From positions 1-64,000 of the forward strand of contig NZ_JBLZHU010000009.1 of assembly GCF_048892425.1 (NCBI RefSeq): a stretch of 64,000 nucleotides of DNA, in the 5' to 3' direction. This document shows, in pieces, positions 17,002 to 25,655 of the stretch (the stretch's first letter is position 1; each line of letters begins with the position of its first letter). The DNA is from Pacificispira sp002696645. GTDB taxonomy: Bacteria; Pseudomonadota; Alphaproteobacteria; UBA8366; Aestuariispiraceae. A model generated the notes under the pieces. It was not told the DNA's origin. It did not search any database and saw nothing but the letters and a program-made list of their open reading frames with translations. The translations under genes and the position numbers were made by a program.

Positions 17002-17619
17002 TTATTCCAGGCCTTCCCAGCCGCCGGCATCCGGATCGTCGGTGACCGGCTCCATGATCGGCTGATCCAGCGGCTTGCGACCGGCGCGAATTGCCTTGTC
17101 GATTTCCACTGCCAAATCATGCTGAGAGCACAGGCCGATTTCGACGGGGGACCGGGGACGAATGTTTGATGAATTCCAATGGCTGCGATCCCGCACGGCT
17201 GCCACGGTGGGCTTTGTCGTGCCGATGAGGCGATTGATCTGGGCGTCTGCCAATTCGGGATGATGCTTCACCAGCCAGGCAATGCCGTCTGGCTTGTCCG
17301 CGCGCTTCGATACGGGCGTATAGCGGGGGCCTTTGTGGCGAATAACCGGCTGGGGGATATCGCTTTTGGCGACCTGTAGGCGGGCATCTGGGTCCGCTTC
17401 ACAGCGCTTCAGTTCTTCTGCATCCAACTGGCCGCTTTGCACCGGGTTGATACCGTGCATGCCAGGTGCGACTTCGCCATCAGCGATCGCTTGCACTTCC
17501 AATTCGTGCAGGCCACAGAAATCGCCAATCTGTTCAAAGGTTAAACCGCTGTTATCAATCAGCCAGACCGCAGTGGCCTTGGGCATCAAAAGCTTCACCA
17601 TATCGTTTGTATGCTCCAT
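17002..17619 (-). CDS. trcR: Cell cycle transcriptional regulator TrcR (DUF1013)
   Basis: 205 residues from ATG 17619; the next Met is six codons later, and an upstream ATG at 17652 is less likely. The start region MPKATAVWLIDNSGLTFEQIGDFCGLHELEVQAIADGEV and the repeat of this helix-turn-helix-like pattern near WLVKHHPELADAQINRLIGTTKPTV are characteristic of DUF1013. In Caulobacter the homologue TrcR works with GcrA/CtrA-era control of cell-cycle transcription. It is widely conserved and single-copy in alphaproteobacteria, and supports the class assignment. Confidence 0.85.
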   Translation of the reverse strand: MEHTNDMVKLLMPKATAVWLIDNSGLTFEQIGDFCGLHELEVQAIADGEVAPGMHGINPVQSGQLDAEELKRCEADPDARLQVAKSDIPQPVIRHKGPRYTPVSKRADKPDGIAWLVKHHPELADAQINRLIGTTKPTVAAVRDRSHWNSSNIRPRSPVEIGLCSQHDLAVEIDKAIRAGRKPLDQPIMEPVTDDPDAGGWEGLE

Positions 17620-17798
17620 GGTCTTTAGACGGCGGGGCCGTGTTATTGCCAAGTCTCGGTAACCTAAGACCGAGAACCAGATACCCCACGCGTGTCAGGA
17701 ATTCACCGGGCTTATAACAATCGTGCCGCTGTGACGCAAAGGAAATTCCGCGCATTCCCTGAAACGGGGTCTGGGCCCATTTCAATGGTGAAATAGAA

Positions 17799-17827
17799 AC
17801 GGGGCAACTCGATTTGAGCTACCCCGT
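17799..17827 (-). terminator. Terminator after the phasin gene
   Basis: On the minus strand ACGGGG (17827-17822) pairs with CCCCGT (17804-17799), with inner CTC/GAG pairing around GATTT, followed by TTCTATTTC. It lies about 50 bp after the phasin stop. Confidence 0.6.
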
Positions 17828-17877
17828 CTCTTAAACCACAGACCTGGCTTTTCAGCAGGTATGCCGATCAATGCGCC

Positions 17878-18366
17878 TTAAGCGGCGATTGGCTTCATCA
17901 TCTTCTCAACGACGACGGTGAACTGTGCCTGGATCGGCTCAACGGTTTCGTTGGCAACCTTCAGGCTCATTTCAGAAACCTTGGTGCTTTCAGCAACGAA
18001 GGCGTCGAACTGAGAACGGGCCAGATCAGACTGAATTTCAACAACATCATTCAGTGTCTTGGCAGTCATCATCGCCTTGGCGGCGCTGACATTGGATTCA
18101 GCCTGGCTTTGGGCGAAGGCGAACAGTGTCTTGCCCAGGTCTTCCATGCCTTTGGTCATCACGTTGCCAGCCTTAACATAGGCATCGACGGCTTCTTTGT
18201 TGTAAACGGCAAAGTCGTCATAGCTCTTCAGGGCAGCGTTTGAAGCCTTTTCGACCTGTTCCTTGGTCGCGGCAACGGCCTGTTCAACAGACTGTTTGCC
18301 AGCGGCAACAGCATCGTCCATCGGCTTGGTGTCAATGGTCGGGGTGGTTTTCTTAGCGGTCGTCAT
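17878..18366 (-). CDS. Phasin family protein
   Basis: 162 residues of almost pure amphipathic helix, Ala/Lys/Glu-rich, with no signal peptide. The phasin domain runs about 45-150 (YDDFAVYNKEAVDAYVKAGNV, FAFAQSQAESNVSAAKAMM, VEIQSDLARSQFDAFVAESTKVSEM). Phasins coat polyhydroxyalkanoate granules and are among the most abundant proteins in PHA-storing cells. Synthase and depolymerase genes are not in the window. The promoter carries a repeated 16-bp site (see 18481-18563). Confidence 0.88.
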   Translation of the reverse strand: MTTAKKTTPTIDTKPMDDAVAAGKQSVEQAVAATKEQVEKASNAALKSYDDFAVYNKEAVDAYVKAGNVMTKGMEDLGKTLFAFAQSQAESNVSAAKAMMTAKTLNDVVEIQSDLARSQFDAFVAESTKVSEMSLKVANETVEPIQAQFTVVVEKMMKPIAA

Positions 18367-18480
18367 AATACTCTCCTTCAGGTGTTTCCAGTGGCCAATA
18401 GGCCAATCCGGGGATCAACGGGAAGCCCCGGACCCTCCGGCGCTTCTATCGGCAGTGAATCACGCTGTCGTTCAGCGGGA

Positions 18481-18563
18481 TTTGTGCACTGCAACAATTT
18501 CTATACACGCTATATGAGAAACATGGTTTAAAAGGTCAAGAGAATTTTTTGTGCACTGCAACA
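18481..18563. promoter_or_regulatory. Two identical 16-bp sites in the phasin promoter (candidate PhaR boxes)
   Basis: TTTGTGCACTGCAACA occurs exactly at 18481-18496 and again at 18548-18563, 67 bp apart, 115-197 bp upstream of the phasin start. The core TGCACTGCA is a palindrome. The alphaproteobacterial PHA repressor PhaR binds TGC-rich sequences in phasin promoters, so these are likely its sites. The rest of the 412-bp gap (18367-18778) is AT-rich and empty of genes. Confidence 0.6.
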
Positions 18564-18778
18564 TAAATTTTTTAAAATTGGTAATTCTTTGTTAATTAAC
18601 AGGTGTTTAAATGATTATGAAACTATCCTGACAAGGCTCATTTCCTGATATTTTTGATCACCAGCCTTGTTGGTTTGGCATAGAGTTTCCATTGGACCGA
18701 TGCGAAAGAGTCAGCGTAATCTAGCCGATTGGCGCGCTCCTGTGATCCAGATTATAAGATGTATAGAACGAGGTTACG

Positions 18779-19552
18779 ATGACATATTGCTTGGCGATTA
18801 AAGTACAAGAAGGGTTGGTCTGCCTGGCAGATGGTCGCATAACGGCTGGCACACAGGTCACAACGGCGCGGAAAGTGGAATTCATTGGGCCGCGATCCGC
18901 CTCTGTCTTGACCATGACATCTGGTCTGCGGTCCCTGCGCGATAAAACACTGGCCTATCAGAAGCGCGCAATTCGTCGTGATAATGGCAAGGCCTATGCC
19001 ACAATGCTGGACGCGGTTGAGGCATATTGTGATTGCCTGCGCCAAGTCTATGACGAAGATGCGGAAGACTTGGAGCGGTCAAAGCTGAGTTTCAATCTGC
19101 ACAGCATTATCGCTGGAAAAATGTCTGAGGATGAAGAGCCAACGGCCTTTATGGTCTATCCAGAGGGCAATTGGATCGAGGTGGATACCCGCACCCCCTA
19201 TCTTTCAATCGGTGAGACCAGTTACGGAAAGCCTATTCTGGATCGGGCATTGACCAGCAAGACGGATTTGAAAACCGCGACCAATCTGGCCTATCTGTCT
19301 TTTGACTCAACCCGGATCAGTGCGGCCGACGTTGGGTTCCCTATCGATTTGATCACCTATGCAAATTCGGACCATATCTGGCGCGAAACCCAGTATGACT
19401 ATGACGATGTTCTGGAAGTGCGTCGCTGGTGGAACGAAAATTTGCGCCAGATGGCAATCAAAATGCCGGACGGTCCCTGGGCACAGACACTTCTACCACC
19501 GGCATCGCTGTCAAACACCCTGACCCTGATCAAAGACGAGGATCGGCGCTAG
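18779..19552 (+). CDS. Anbu (bacterial proteasome homologue) peptidase
   Basis: 257 residues. The start MTYCLAIKVQEGLVCLADGR places Thr at position 2, which becomes the N-terminal nucleophile after Met removal, as in Anbu/BPH, a third type of bacterial proteasome-like protease beside 20S and HslV. The body has the expected blocks including LSIGETSYGKPILDRAL. Anbu genes usually sit with a circularly permuted ATP-grasp, a GCS2-like ligase, an alpha-E and a transglutaminase-like gene; none is adjacent here. Neighbours are a phasin and a lipoprotein. No ATPase partner is seen. Confidence 0.85.
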   Translation: MTYCLAIKVQEGLVCLADGRITAGTQVTTARKVEFIGPRSASVLTMTSGLRSLRDKTLAYQKRAIRRDNGKAYATMLDAVEAYCDCLRQVYDEDAEDLERSKLSFNLHSIIAGKMSEDEEPTAFMVYPEGNWIEVDTRTPYLSIGETSYGKPILDRALTSKTDLKTATNLAYLSFDSTRISAADVGFPIDLITYANSDHIWRETQYDYDDVLEVRRWWNENLRQMAIKMPDGPWAQTLLPPASLSNTLTLIKDEDRR

Positions 19553-19567
19553 CCGCTCCTGTTCTCC

Positions 19568-20287
19568 TCAATGTGATACGGAAACACCGTTCGCATTGAC
19601 CCGCATATTATAGATGTTACCACCCTCATCGGCTGCGGATCTGCCGCCGATCGCTTGATTTGGCGTCAGTGTCCGGCGTTCCCCGTCCGTTGGGGGTTGA
19701 CGCACATCGATGTCGTTCTGGTCAACCTCATACAGGATTTCCGGGAAGGTGAGGGCTTGAAAATCCGCATCGGGATATTCGTAGGCCTGAAAAGAAAATT
19801 CGCCATTCCGGCACCCTGCGACCAGCCAGGCATAAGAGGTTGAGGCGATTTTCTTGCCAACCGGTGCAGGCTGTGTGGACCAACCAGATGCAAGCAGATC
19901 CTGTCGAATCGCCTCTAATTTATCGGCGGGTAATGTCTCCACCTTGTCAAAAGGGCGGAACGGTCGGCTGGGATCGGATAAAAACTCCCAGGGGAACCAG
20001 TTGCTGGCGGCCACGGTCATGATGCGGCTGCGCAATTGCGCAACAGGTGTCACATCGGCATCAATGTCATAAATGCGGACCTGCACATTCCTGTCGGCGA
20101 TATAGGTCAGCCGATACCGTTCGCGCCCATCGACGCGACATGCGGTCGCAATGTCTTCGCCGCTGATAAAGGAAAACCATGTGGCGCGACGATTCAGGGG
20201 ATTGTCGATCTCCCCAGTACTGGTGCAGCCTGTTAAGATTATGATTAGACTCAATAATCCAATGGGGGCTGATCGTAACTTGGTCAT
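19568..20287 (-). CDS. Hypothetical lipoprotein
   Basis: 239 residues with a lipoprotein signal: hydrophobic 8-18 and lipobox LTGC at 18-21. The mature part has two Cys (R-V-D-G context CRVDG, and GCRNGEF) and no recognised domain. Proline-rich, likely outer-membrane attached, convergent with the Anbu gene (15-bp gap). Confidence 0.7.
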   Translation of the reverse strand: MTKLRSAPIGLLSLIIILTGCTSTGEIDNPLNRRATWFSFISGEDIATACRVDGRERYRLTYIADRNVQVRIYDIDADVTPVAQLRSRIMTVAASNWFPWEFLSDPSRPFRPFDKVETLPADKLEAIRQDLLASGWSTQPAPVGKKIASTSYAWLVAGCRNGEFSFQAYEYPDADFQALTFPEILYEVDQNDIDVRQPPTDGERRTLTPNQAIGGRSAADEGGNIYNMRVNANGVSVSH

Positions 20288-20502
20288 TCCTGAATCCTGT
20301 TCTGTGGTGTTATTTCGTAAACCCAGTCATGCAGTGCATATGGTCGTTGTGACTCTGGCACGCAAATAGATTTTCACAAAATCAACTTTTGTAATAGACA
20401 CAGGGTGTTACTTGAAGTATTAAAGATTCGAGGTCAACTGGGGGTTTGTCGAAAGTCACCCCTTAGGACATAGGAAGAATTCCGAAAGACTAAGGTGACA
20501 TC

Positions 20503-21666
20503 GTGAAAGTCATAGCAGCATTTCTCTTGGGCTTAGCCCTTGTTTATTCAACTGTTCCTGTGAATCAGGCAGAAGCACGTTATGCATCCATAGTGATTGA
20601 TGCTGATTCTGGCCGCGTTCTACATGCGACAAATGAAGATGACCGCAATTACCCGGCATCTTTAACCAAAATCATGACCCTTTACATGGCTTTTGATGCC
20701 TTGAAACAGGGGAAGATTTCACTGAAAAGCCGGTTGCAGGTTTCCAAGCGCGCATCCGGCATGGCGCCATCGAAACTGGGCCTTAAGCCAGGCCAGACCA
20801 TCACTCTGGAAGACGCAATATTGGCGCTGGTCACGAAATCCGCCAATGACGTTGCGGTTGTTGTGGCGGAAGCCCTGGGGGGCACTGAAATCAATTTCGC
20901 GATTCAAATGACAGAACGCGCCCGCCAATTGGGGATGAGCCGCACCACCTTTAAAAATGCCAGTGGCCTGCCCAATCGGCGCCAGCTGTCCACAGCGCGC
21001 GATATGGCCATGCTGGGCCTGCGCATCCGACAGGATTTTCCAGACTATTATGCTTATTTCGCGACGACCCATTTCAAACATGCCGGTCGGACCTTCAAGA
21101 ACCACAATACCTTGCTGTCATCCTATGAAGGGACGGACGGGATTAAGACCGGCTACATCCGGGCCAGCGGTTTTAATCTGGTCGCGTCGGTACAGCGCAA
21201 TGGTCATCGGTTGATTGGCGTTGTTTTCGGCGGCAAGTCCGGCGCATCGCGTGATCAGCATATGCGGAAATTACTGGATGCCGGTTTCCGGCAGATTTTG
21301 GATGAATCCCTGCCGCGCAATGACATGGTCGCGGTAAACATGCCCACGAATCAAAAGGTGCAGATCGCCGAAGATCAGGTGCCCCAAGGGGATGCCGCAT
21401 CGGATGTGGACCTGACGGAATTACAAACCACACGCTGGACGATCCAAGTCGGCGCCTTTAGTCGGTCGGATGCTGCCCGGACTGTCGCACAGCAGGCGGT
21501 CACCCGTCTGGGTGATCTGGGCGAAGGGTCGGTTGTGGTGGTGGACACGTCCGGAAAGCTTCATCGCTCCCGCGTGGCTGGCTTTGATAAGCGCAGCGCC
21601 TTTGCTGCCTGCAAGATGCTCAAGGCGAAGAAAATGGATTGCATCGTTTTCGCCCCGCAAGGCTGA
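20503..21666 (+). CDS. D-alanyl-D-alanine carboxypeptidase with SPOR domain
   Basis: 387 residues from GTG 20503, with signal peptide to about AEA (22-25). All S11 penicillin-binding motifs are present: SLTK 53-56 (nucleophile S53), SAN 113-115 and KTG 215-217. The C-terminal region (about 308-387, RWTIQVGAFSRSDAA ... VAGFDKRSAFAACKML) is a SPOR domain, which binds septal peptidoglycan lacking stem peptides. It trims pentapeptides in the periplasm, with SPOR targeting it to division sites. It lacks the usual S11 C-terminal beta domain and amphipathic anchor; SPOR takes that place, as in many alphaproteobacteria. Confidence 0.92.
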   Translation: MKVIAAFLLGLALVYSTVPVNQAEARYASIVIDADSGRVLHATNEDDRNYPASLTKIMTLYMAFDALKQGKISLKSRLQVSKRASGMAPSKLGLKPGQTITLEDAILALVTKSANDVAVVVAEALGGTEINFAIQMTERARQLGMSRTTFKNASGLPNRRQLSTARDMAMLGLRIRQDFPDYYAYFATTHFKHAGRTFKNHNTLLSSYEGTDGIKTGYIRASGFNLVASVQRNGHRLIGVVFGGKSGASRDQHMRKLLDAGFRQILDESLPRNDMVAVNMPTNQKVQIAEDQVPQGDAASDVDLTELQTTRWTIQVGAFSRSDAARTVAQQAVTRLGDLGEGSVVVVDTSGKLHRSRVAGFDKRSAFAACKMLKAKKMDCIVFAPQG

Positions 21667-21678
21667 GCAGAGCGCTGA

Positions 21679-22011
21679 ATGAAGCTTTCGGACATTCCTT
21701 TTGGCATTACGACCTGGGCTGATATTCCTGAAACCCGACATCCGGGGGAAACCGGATACGCCACCTGGCGGACCCAGAATTTTGGGGATATCCGCGTTCG
21801 AATGGTGACCTACAGCCCCAATTATCTCGCCGACCATTGGTGCCAGAAGGGGCATATCCTCCTGTGTCTGGAAGGCGAATTGCACACGGAACTGGAAGAC
21901 GGTCGTACCTTTGTCCTGACGCCCGGTATCAGCTATCAAGTTGCCGATCAGGCAGAGCCCCATCGATCCTCCACCGGTGACCGTGGCGCAACGCTGTTTA
22001 TCGTGGATTAG
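21679..22011 (+). CDS. DHCW-motif cupin fold protein
   Basis: 110 residues. Contains ADHWCQKGHILLCLEGELHTEL, the defining motif of the 'DHCW motif cupin' family, with further metal-type residues including H84-like HRSS near the C-terminus. Function of the family is unknown. It begins 12 bp after the carboxypeptidase stop, likely the same transcript. Confidence 0.75.
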   Translation: MKLSDIPFGITTWADIPETRHPGETGYATWRTQNFGDIRVRMVTYSPNYLADHWCQKGHILLCLEGELHTELEDGRTFVLTPGISYQVADQAEPHRSSTGDRGATLFIVD

Positions 22012-22086
22012 GGCTTCTCTTGCCCTTTAAAGCCGTTACAAGAAAACAGGCTCATCGCACAGACTCCAAAAAGGGCGTAACGCGGA

Positions 22087-23286
22087 ATGGTGATTGATAT
22101 CGCGGTCATTCTCGCCGTCATTCTGGCGGGGCTGATGCTTTGGATGCCCCGTGTTCGCCTCTCTAAGACTTGGCGGGCGATGACCACCCCGCTGGCATCC
22201 ATCATTGGCAGCGGCTTTCTGGTTTTGGGGCCCATTCTGGTCGCGTCCTATGGGATGTATGCGCCGCTGGTAATGGCTGTGTTATGTGCCGGGGCGTATC
22301 TTTATGGGGCGGCTATCCGCTATAATATCGGTGTTATTGAGACACTGGGCGTCGACCGTGGGCGTGGTATCGATACACTGGAAACTGTCGCATCCGGCGC
22401 GCTTGGTTTCGCCTATATCATTTCTGTGGCCTATTACTTAAATCTGTTTGGTGCCTTCGCCGTCAGCCTGACGCCATTGAATGCGCCCTTCTACGCCAAG
22501 CTTGTGACAACGGCGGTTTATCTGTTGATCGTCACGGTCGGATGGACCCGTGGTTTCAAGTCCCTTGAGCAGATGGAGTATGTCTCCGTTTCGGTAAAAC
22601 TGGCGATAATCGCAGGATTGCTGATTGGCTTGGCGATTTTTTTTGAAGACAAGGCGACCCATTCGGGACTGATCTTTAATCCTCTGGTGGAAACCGGATG
22701 GGCAGGGATCACGATAGCTTTTGGCTTGATTGTTACGGTTCAGGGTTTCGAGACATCACGGTATCTGGGGGCGGAATACAACAGTCAGATCCGCGCGACA
22801 TCCATGCGATGGGCCCAATGGGTGTCGACCGGAATTTATGTGATTTATATCGCATTGCTGGCGTATGTGTTCGAACAGGATGCGCTGGTGCTTACAGAGA
22901 CGGCCATTGTCGACATGATGAAGGTTGTCGCCCCGATCCTGCCATTTCTGCTGGTGGCGGCGGCTCTGGCAGCGCAGTTCAGTGCGGCTGTTGCCGATAC
23001 CAGCGGATCGGGCGGGCTGATTTCCGAAGTGTCGCACCATCGCATCACCCCCGGTAAAGCCTATGCGCTGTTGACCGGGATAGGCGTGTCGTTGACCTGG
23101 ACTTCTGGCGTGTTTGATATCATCAGCTACGCTTCCCGCGCCTTTGCCGTCTATTATGCGCTTCAGGCTGGAATTGCCGCTATCAGTGCCGCGAGGGAAC
23201 GATCCTGGTTCAGGGCTGTAGTTTTCGCGTCTCTGGCAGCTTTGGGCATGCTCATTGTGGTATTTGGGCAATCAGCGGAAGGATAA
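22087..23286 (+). CDS. APC-superfamily-like membrane transporter
   Basis: 399 residues with about 11 hydrophobic segments. The unwound-helix-like signatures near the first helices (ASIIGSGFLVLGP) and in the sixth (GLIVTVQGFETSRYLGAEY) match the amino acid permease/LeuT-fold pattern. Specific substrate unknown. A 75-bp gap separates it from the cupin gene. Confidence 0.65.
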   Translation: MVIDIAVILAVILAGLMLWMPRVRLSKTWRAMTTPLASIIGSGFLVLGPILVASYGMYAPLVMAVLCAGAYLYGAAIRYNIGVIETLGVDRGRGIDTLETVASGALGFAYIISVAYYLNLFGAFAVSLTPLNAPFYAKLVTTAVYLLIVTVGWTRGFKSLEQMEYVSVSVKLAIIAGLLIGLAIFFEDKATHSGLIFNPLVETGWAGITIAFGLIVTVQGFETSRYLGAEYNSQIRATSMRWAQWVSTGIYVIYIALLAYVFEQDALVLTETAIVDMMKVVAPILPFLLVAAALAAQFSAAVADTSGSGGLISEVSHHRITPGKAYALLTGIGVSLTWTSGVFDIISYASRAFAVYYALQAGIAAISAARERSWFRAVVFASLAALGMLIVVFGQSAEG

Positions 23287-23394
23287 CGGGGTCTTGGATG
23301 GCCCTCTGTGATATTTGTTAGTGGCCCTTTTGTTCGCCGGGAACGCGCTGTATCGCTGTCGGCAATAAGACAGTCTGTGTTGAAAGGGTAAAGA

Positions 23395-24132
23395 ATGAAA
23401 CCGGTTGTGAATGAATTGGGCCAACTCATCGGGCCCGCCGTTCCGAATTTTACACCCCCCCAGCCGCCTACCATTTCAGTCATGACCGGACGGACAGGAC
23501 GGCTGGAGCGGATTGATCCAGACCGCCATGCCGCAGATCTCCATGCGGCCAATTGCAAGGCGGACGATGCGCGCTATTGGACCTATCTTCCTTATGGTCC
23601 CTTTGCGTCAGTGGCAGACTATCGTGCCTGGATGGAAAAGGCATGTCTGGGCACGGATCCCCTGTTCTATGCGGTGATAGATCAGGCGACAGACAAAGCC
23701 GTTGGCGTTGCCAGTTATCTGCGCATTGATCCAAAAGTGTCTTCCATAGAAGTCGGGCATATCAATTTTTCCCCCGTGATGCAGCGCAGTGTGCTGTCCA
23801 CAGAAGCGATGTTTTTGATGATGTCCCATGTATTTGATGACCTGGGATACCGTCGCTATGAATGGAAATGCAATGCCCTGAACGACGCGTCCAAGGCCGC
23901 AGCGTTACGCCTGGGCTTCAGCTATGAAGGCACGTTCCGTCAGATGTCGGTTGTTAAGGGTCACAACCGCGACACGGCCTGGTTCTCGCTGTTGGACCGT
24001 GAATGGCCTGCGGTGAAGAAGGCATTTCAGGCCTGGCTGGATCCAAAGAATTTTGATGATAAGGGCACACAAAATCAATCGCTTAGCACATTAACGGCAG
24101 CAGCGATTGAACAGGTCCAGGCGTCCGACTGA
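23395..24132 (+). CDS. GNAT acetyltransferase, RimJ/RimL type
   Basis: 245 residues. The RimL-like fold runs about 28-200: VGVASYLRIDP, the EVGHINFSPVMQRSVLSTEA acetyl-CoA block, YEWKCNALNDASKAAALRLGF and YEGTFRQMSVVKGHNRDTAWFSLLDREW. Such proteins acetylate N-termini or small amines. The N-terminal 27 residues and C-terminal 30 lie outside the domain. Confidence 0.85.
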   Translation: MKPVVNELGQLIGPAVPNFTPPQPPTISVMTGRTGRLERIDPDRHAADLHAANCKADDARYWTYLPYGPFASVADYRAWMEKACLGTDPLFYAVIDQATDKAVGVASYLRIDPKVSSIEVGHINFSPVMQRSVLSTEAMFLMMSHVFDDLGYRRYEWKCNALNDASKAAALRLGFSYEGTFRQMSVVKGHNRDTAWFSLLDREWPAVKKAFQAWLDPKNFDDKGTQNQSLSTLTAAAIEQVQASD

Positions 24133-24147
24133 TTTTCGGAAGTTGGG

Positions 24148-24309
24148 TTAGGACTCCGCCTCGGTGGTCGGCGGCTCCTCCGGCATGTTCTTTTGGATCA
24201 AATCCAGGATTTTCACCGCCAACTCGTAAGGCATTTCCATTTGGATATTGACCTTCAAGGACGTTGGAAGGGTCGCGCTGCCATTAAATTCCAGAATTTT
24301 CTCTGCCAT
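24148..24309 (-). CDS. Very small acidic protein, paralogue of the next gene (53 aa)
   Basis: 53 codons from ATG 24309 to TAA at 24148, with AGAGAGACC upstream. The core SLKVNIQMEMPYELAVKILDLI aligns in sense and spacing with HIRIRIDLELPHDQAMQILQTV in the neighbouring 94-residue protein, so the two are probably paralogues. The acidic tail EEPPTTEAES ends the protein. Too short for most automatic calls. Function unknown; it may be a regulatory or adaptor protein of the T6SS locus that begins beyond the next gene. Confidence 0.5.
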   Translation of the reverse strand: MAEKILEFNGSATLPTSLKVNIQMEMPYELAVKILDLIQKNMPEEPPTTEAES

Positions 24310-24359
24310 GGGTCTCTCTCATCTCGGGGACTGATCTGGGGAAGATTGTAATTGTCTTA

Positions 24360-24644
24360 TCAGGCCTTGGCTGCGTCGTCGCTGCTGCCTTTGGCGGCGC
24401 CGGATTTCTTTGCTTTCGCCGCTTCCGTCTTGGCGGCCTTGCGGGCTTCCGCCTCTGCCTTGCGGCGCTCCGCTTCGTCTCGGCGCATCTTGGCAGCTTC
24501 TTCTTTTTGCTTCTGATCCTTATAATCATGAACAGTTTGAAGTATCTGCATCGCCTGATCGTGCGGCAATTCCAAATCAATACGGATACGAATGTGACCG
24601 TTGGGGCTGTCTGACCCAATTAATTCAATAATTTCATCACTCAT
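24360..24644 (-). CDS. Small acidic/basic-tailed protein upstream of T6SS (94 aa)
   Basis: N-terminal 45 residues (MSDEIIELIGSDSPNGHIRI ... LPHDQAMQILQTVHDY) are a small alpha/beta segment; residues 46-94 are an Ala/Lys/Glu-rich helix or coiled-coil tail. No named family recognised. Its start follows a GGAGGCATTCCT-type ribosome site. It is cotranscribed leftward with its 53-residue paralogue and diverges from tssB across a 408-bp promoter region. Confidence 0.6.
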   Translation of the reverse strand: MSDEIIELIGSDSPNGHIRIRIDLELPHDQAMQILQTVHDYKDQKQKEEAAKMRRDEAERRKAEAEARKAAKTEAAKAKKSGAAKGSSDDAAKA

Positions 24645-25052
24645 ACAGGAATGCCTCCCAGGCGGTTTTTTTATCCCGATCAGTTTATACGGATTTCCCG
24701 GACTTCACCACATTATGATTTTATCTATATTTATCAATATGTTATATATTAATTAAAAATTAAGGAAATAGCGGGTGCTATATCAGTAATCGTTTTAGGT
24801 GCTCATAAGGCTATTTAAGTAACATAATTCGAAAAAAAGATAGAGCATGGAAACTCTTGCAATAGTAAGTGACTTTCATTTAACTTGTCTTGCGAATCAT
24901 GGCGCGGAAGCCGATTCGAATTTGGGGTATCCGGCGATGTGCGCCGCAAAGGTTTAAACTGGCAGCTTTCAAAAGCTGAAGTCGTTAGCAGAGTGTCTGG
25001 TTAATCGCCCGGATGGGGCGAAGACCGGGCGGTCCGATGAAGGGGGACATCG
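24645..25052. promoter_or_regulatory. AT-rich promoter region of the T6SS cluster
   Basis: 408 bp without a gene, strongly AT-rich from 24700 to 24890. A perfect inverted repeat CAGCTTT-CA-AAAGCTG lies at 24963-24978, and tssB has AAGGGGGA just before its ATG. It probably holds divergent promoters for tssB and the small-protein pair. No sigma-54 -24/-12 site was convincing. Confidence 0.45.
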
Positions 25053-25571
25053 ATGTCCGATAGTATTCAGCACAAGATCAGTCGGGTCCGCCCGCCGCGC
25101 GTTCAGATCACCTATGATGTGGAAATCGGCAATGCGATCCAGATGAAGGAATTGCCTTTCGTCATGGGGATCATCTCTGATCTGTCCGGCAAGCCGTCAG
25201 AGCCTTTGCCGAAGATGAAAGAGCGCAAATTCGTCGAAATTGATCGCGATAACTTCAACGATATTCTGGCCAGCATCAAGCCGCGCCTTGCCTTCCAGGT
25301 CGATAATAAAATGGCTGAGGAAGACAGCAAAGACGGTGGCAAGATGAATGTCGAGCTAAACTTTCGCTCGCTGGAAGATTTTGAACCCGTACAGGTCGTC
25401 AAGCAGATCGAGCCACTGCGCAAGCTGTATGAGGCCCGTCAGCGGTTAAGCGACCTTCTGACCAAGCTGGATGGCAATGACGATCTGGAAGCGCTGTTGC
25501 GTGAAATGGTCGGGAATGCGGACAAGCAAAAGGAAGTTAAGAAGCTTCTGGAAGATTCTAAGGGCAAGTAA
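25053..25571 (+). CDS. tssB: Type VI secretion sheath small subunit TssB (VipA)
   Basis: 172 residues. VQITYDVEIGNAIQMKELPFVMGIISDLSG is the standard TssB start; ERKFVEIDRDNFNDILASIKPRL and the C-terminal helix of the sheath protomer follow. With TssC it forms the contractile sheath. The long run of charged residues at the C-terminus is normal. First gene of the seven-gene cluster. Confidence 0.95.
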   Translation: MSDSIQHKISRVRPPRVQITYDVEIGNAIQMKELPFVMGIISDLSGKPSEPLPKMKERKFVEIDRDNFNDILASIKPRLAFQVDNKMAEEDSKDGGKMNVELNFRSLEDFEPVQVVKQIEPLRKLYEARQRLSDLLTKLDGNDDLEALLREMVGNADKQKEVKKLLEDSKGK

Positions 25572-25655
25572 GCTCGTAAGCTGGGTTTAACGCCACAATA
25601 TGGCGGCATGGATATATCCGGACCCGAAAAGGGGACCCGATAAAGGGGAATTAGG

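Noticed and set aside
24880..24960. A tRNA-like stretch with GATTCGAAT
   Set aside because: No acceptor stem, anticodon arm or CCA-type end could be built around it. No tRNA or rRNA was found in any gap by eye.
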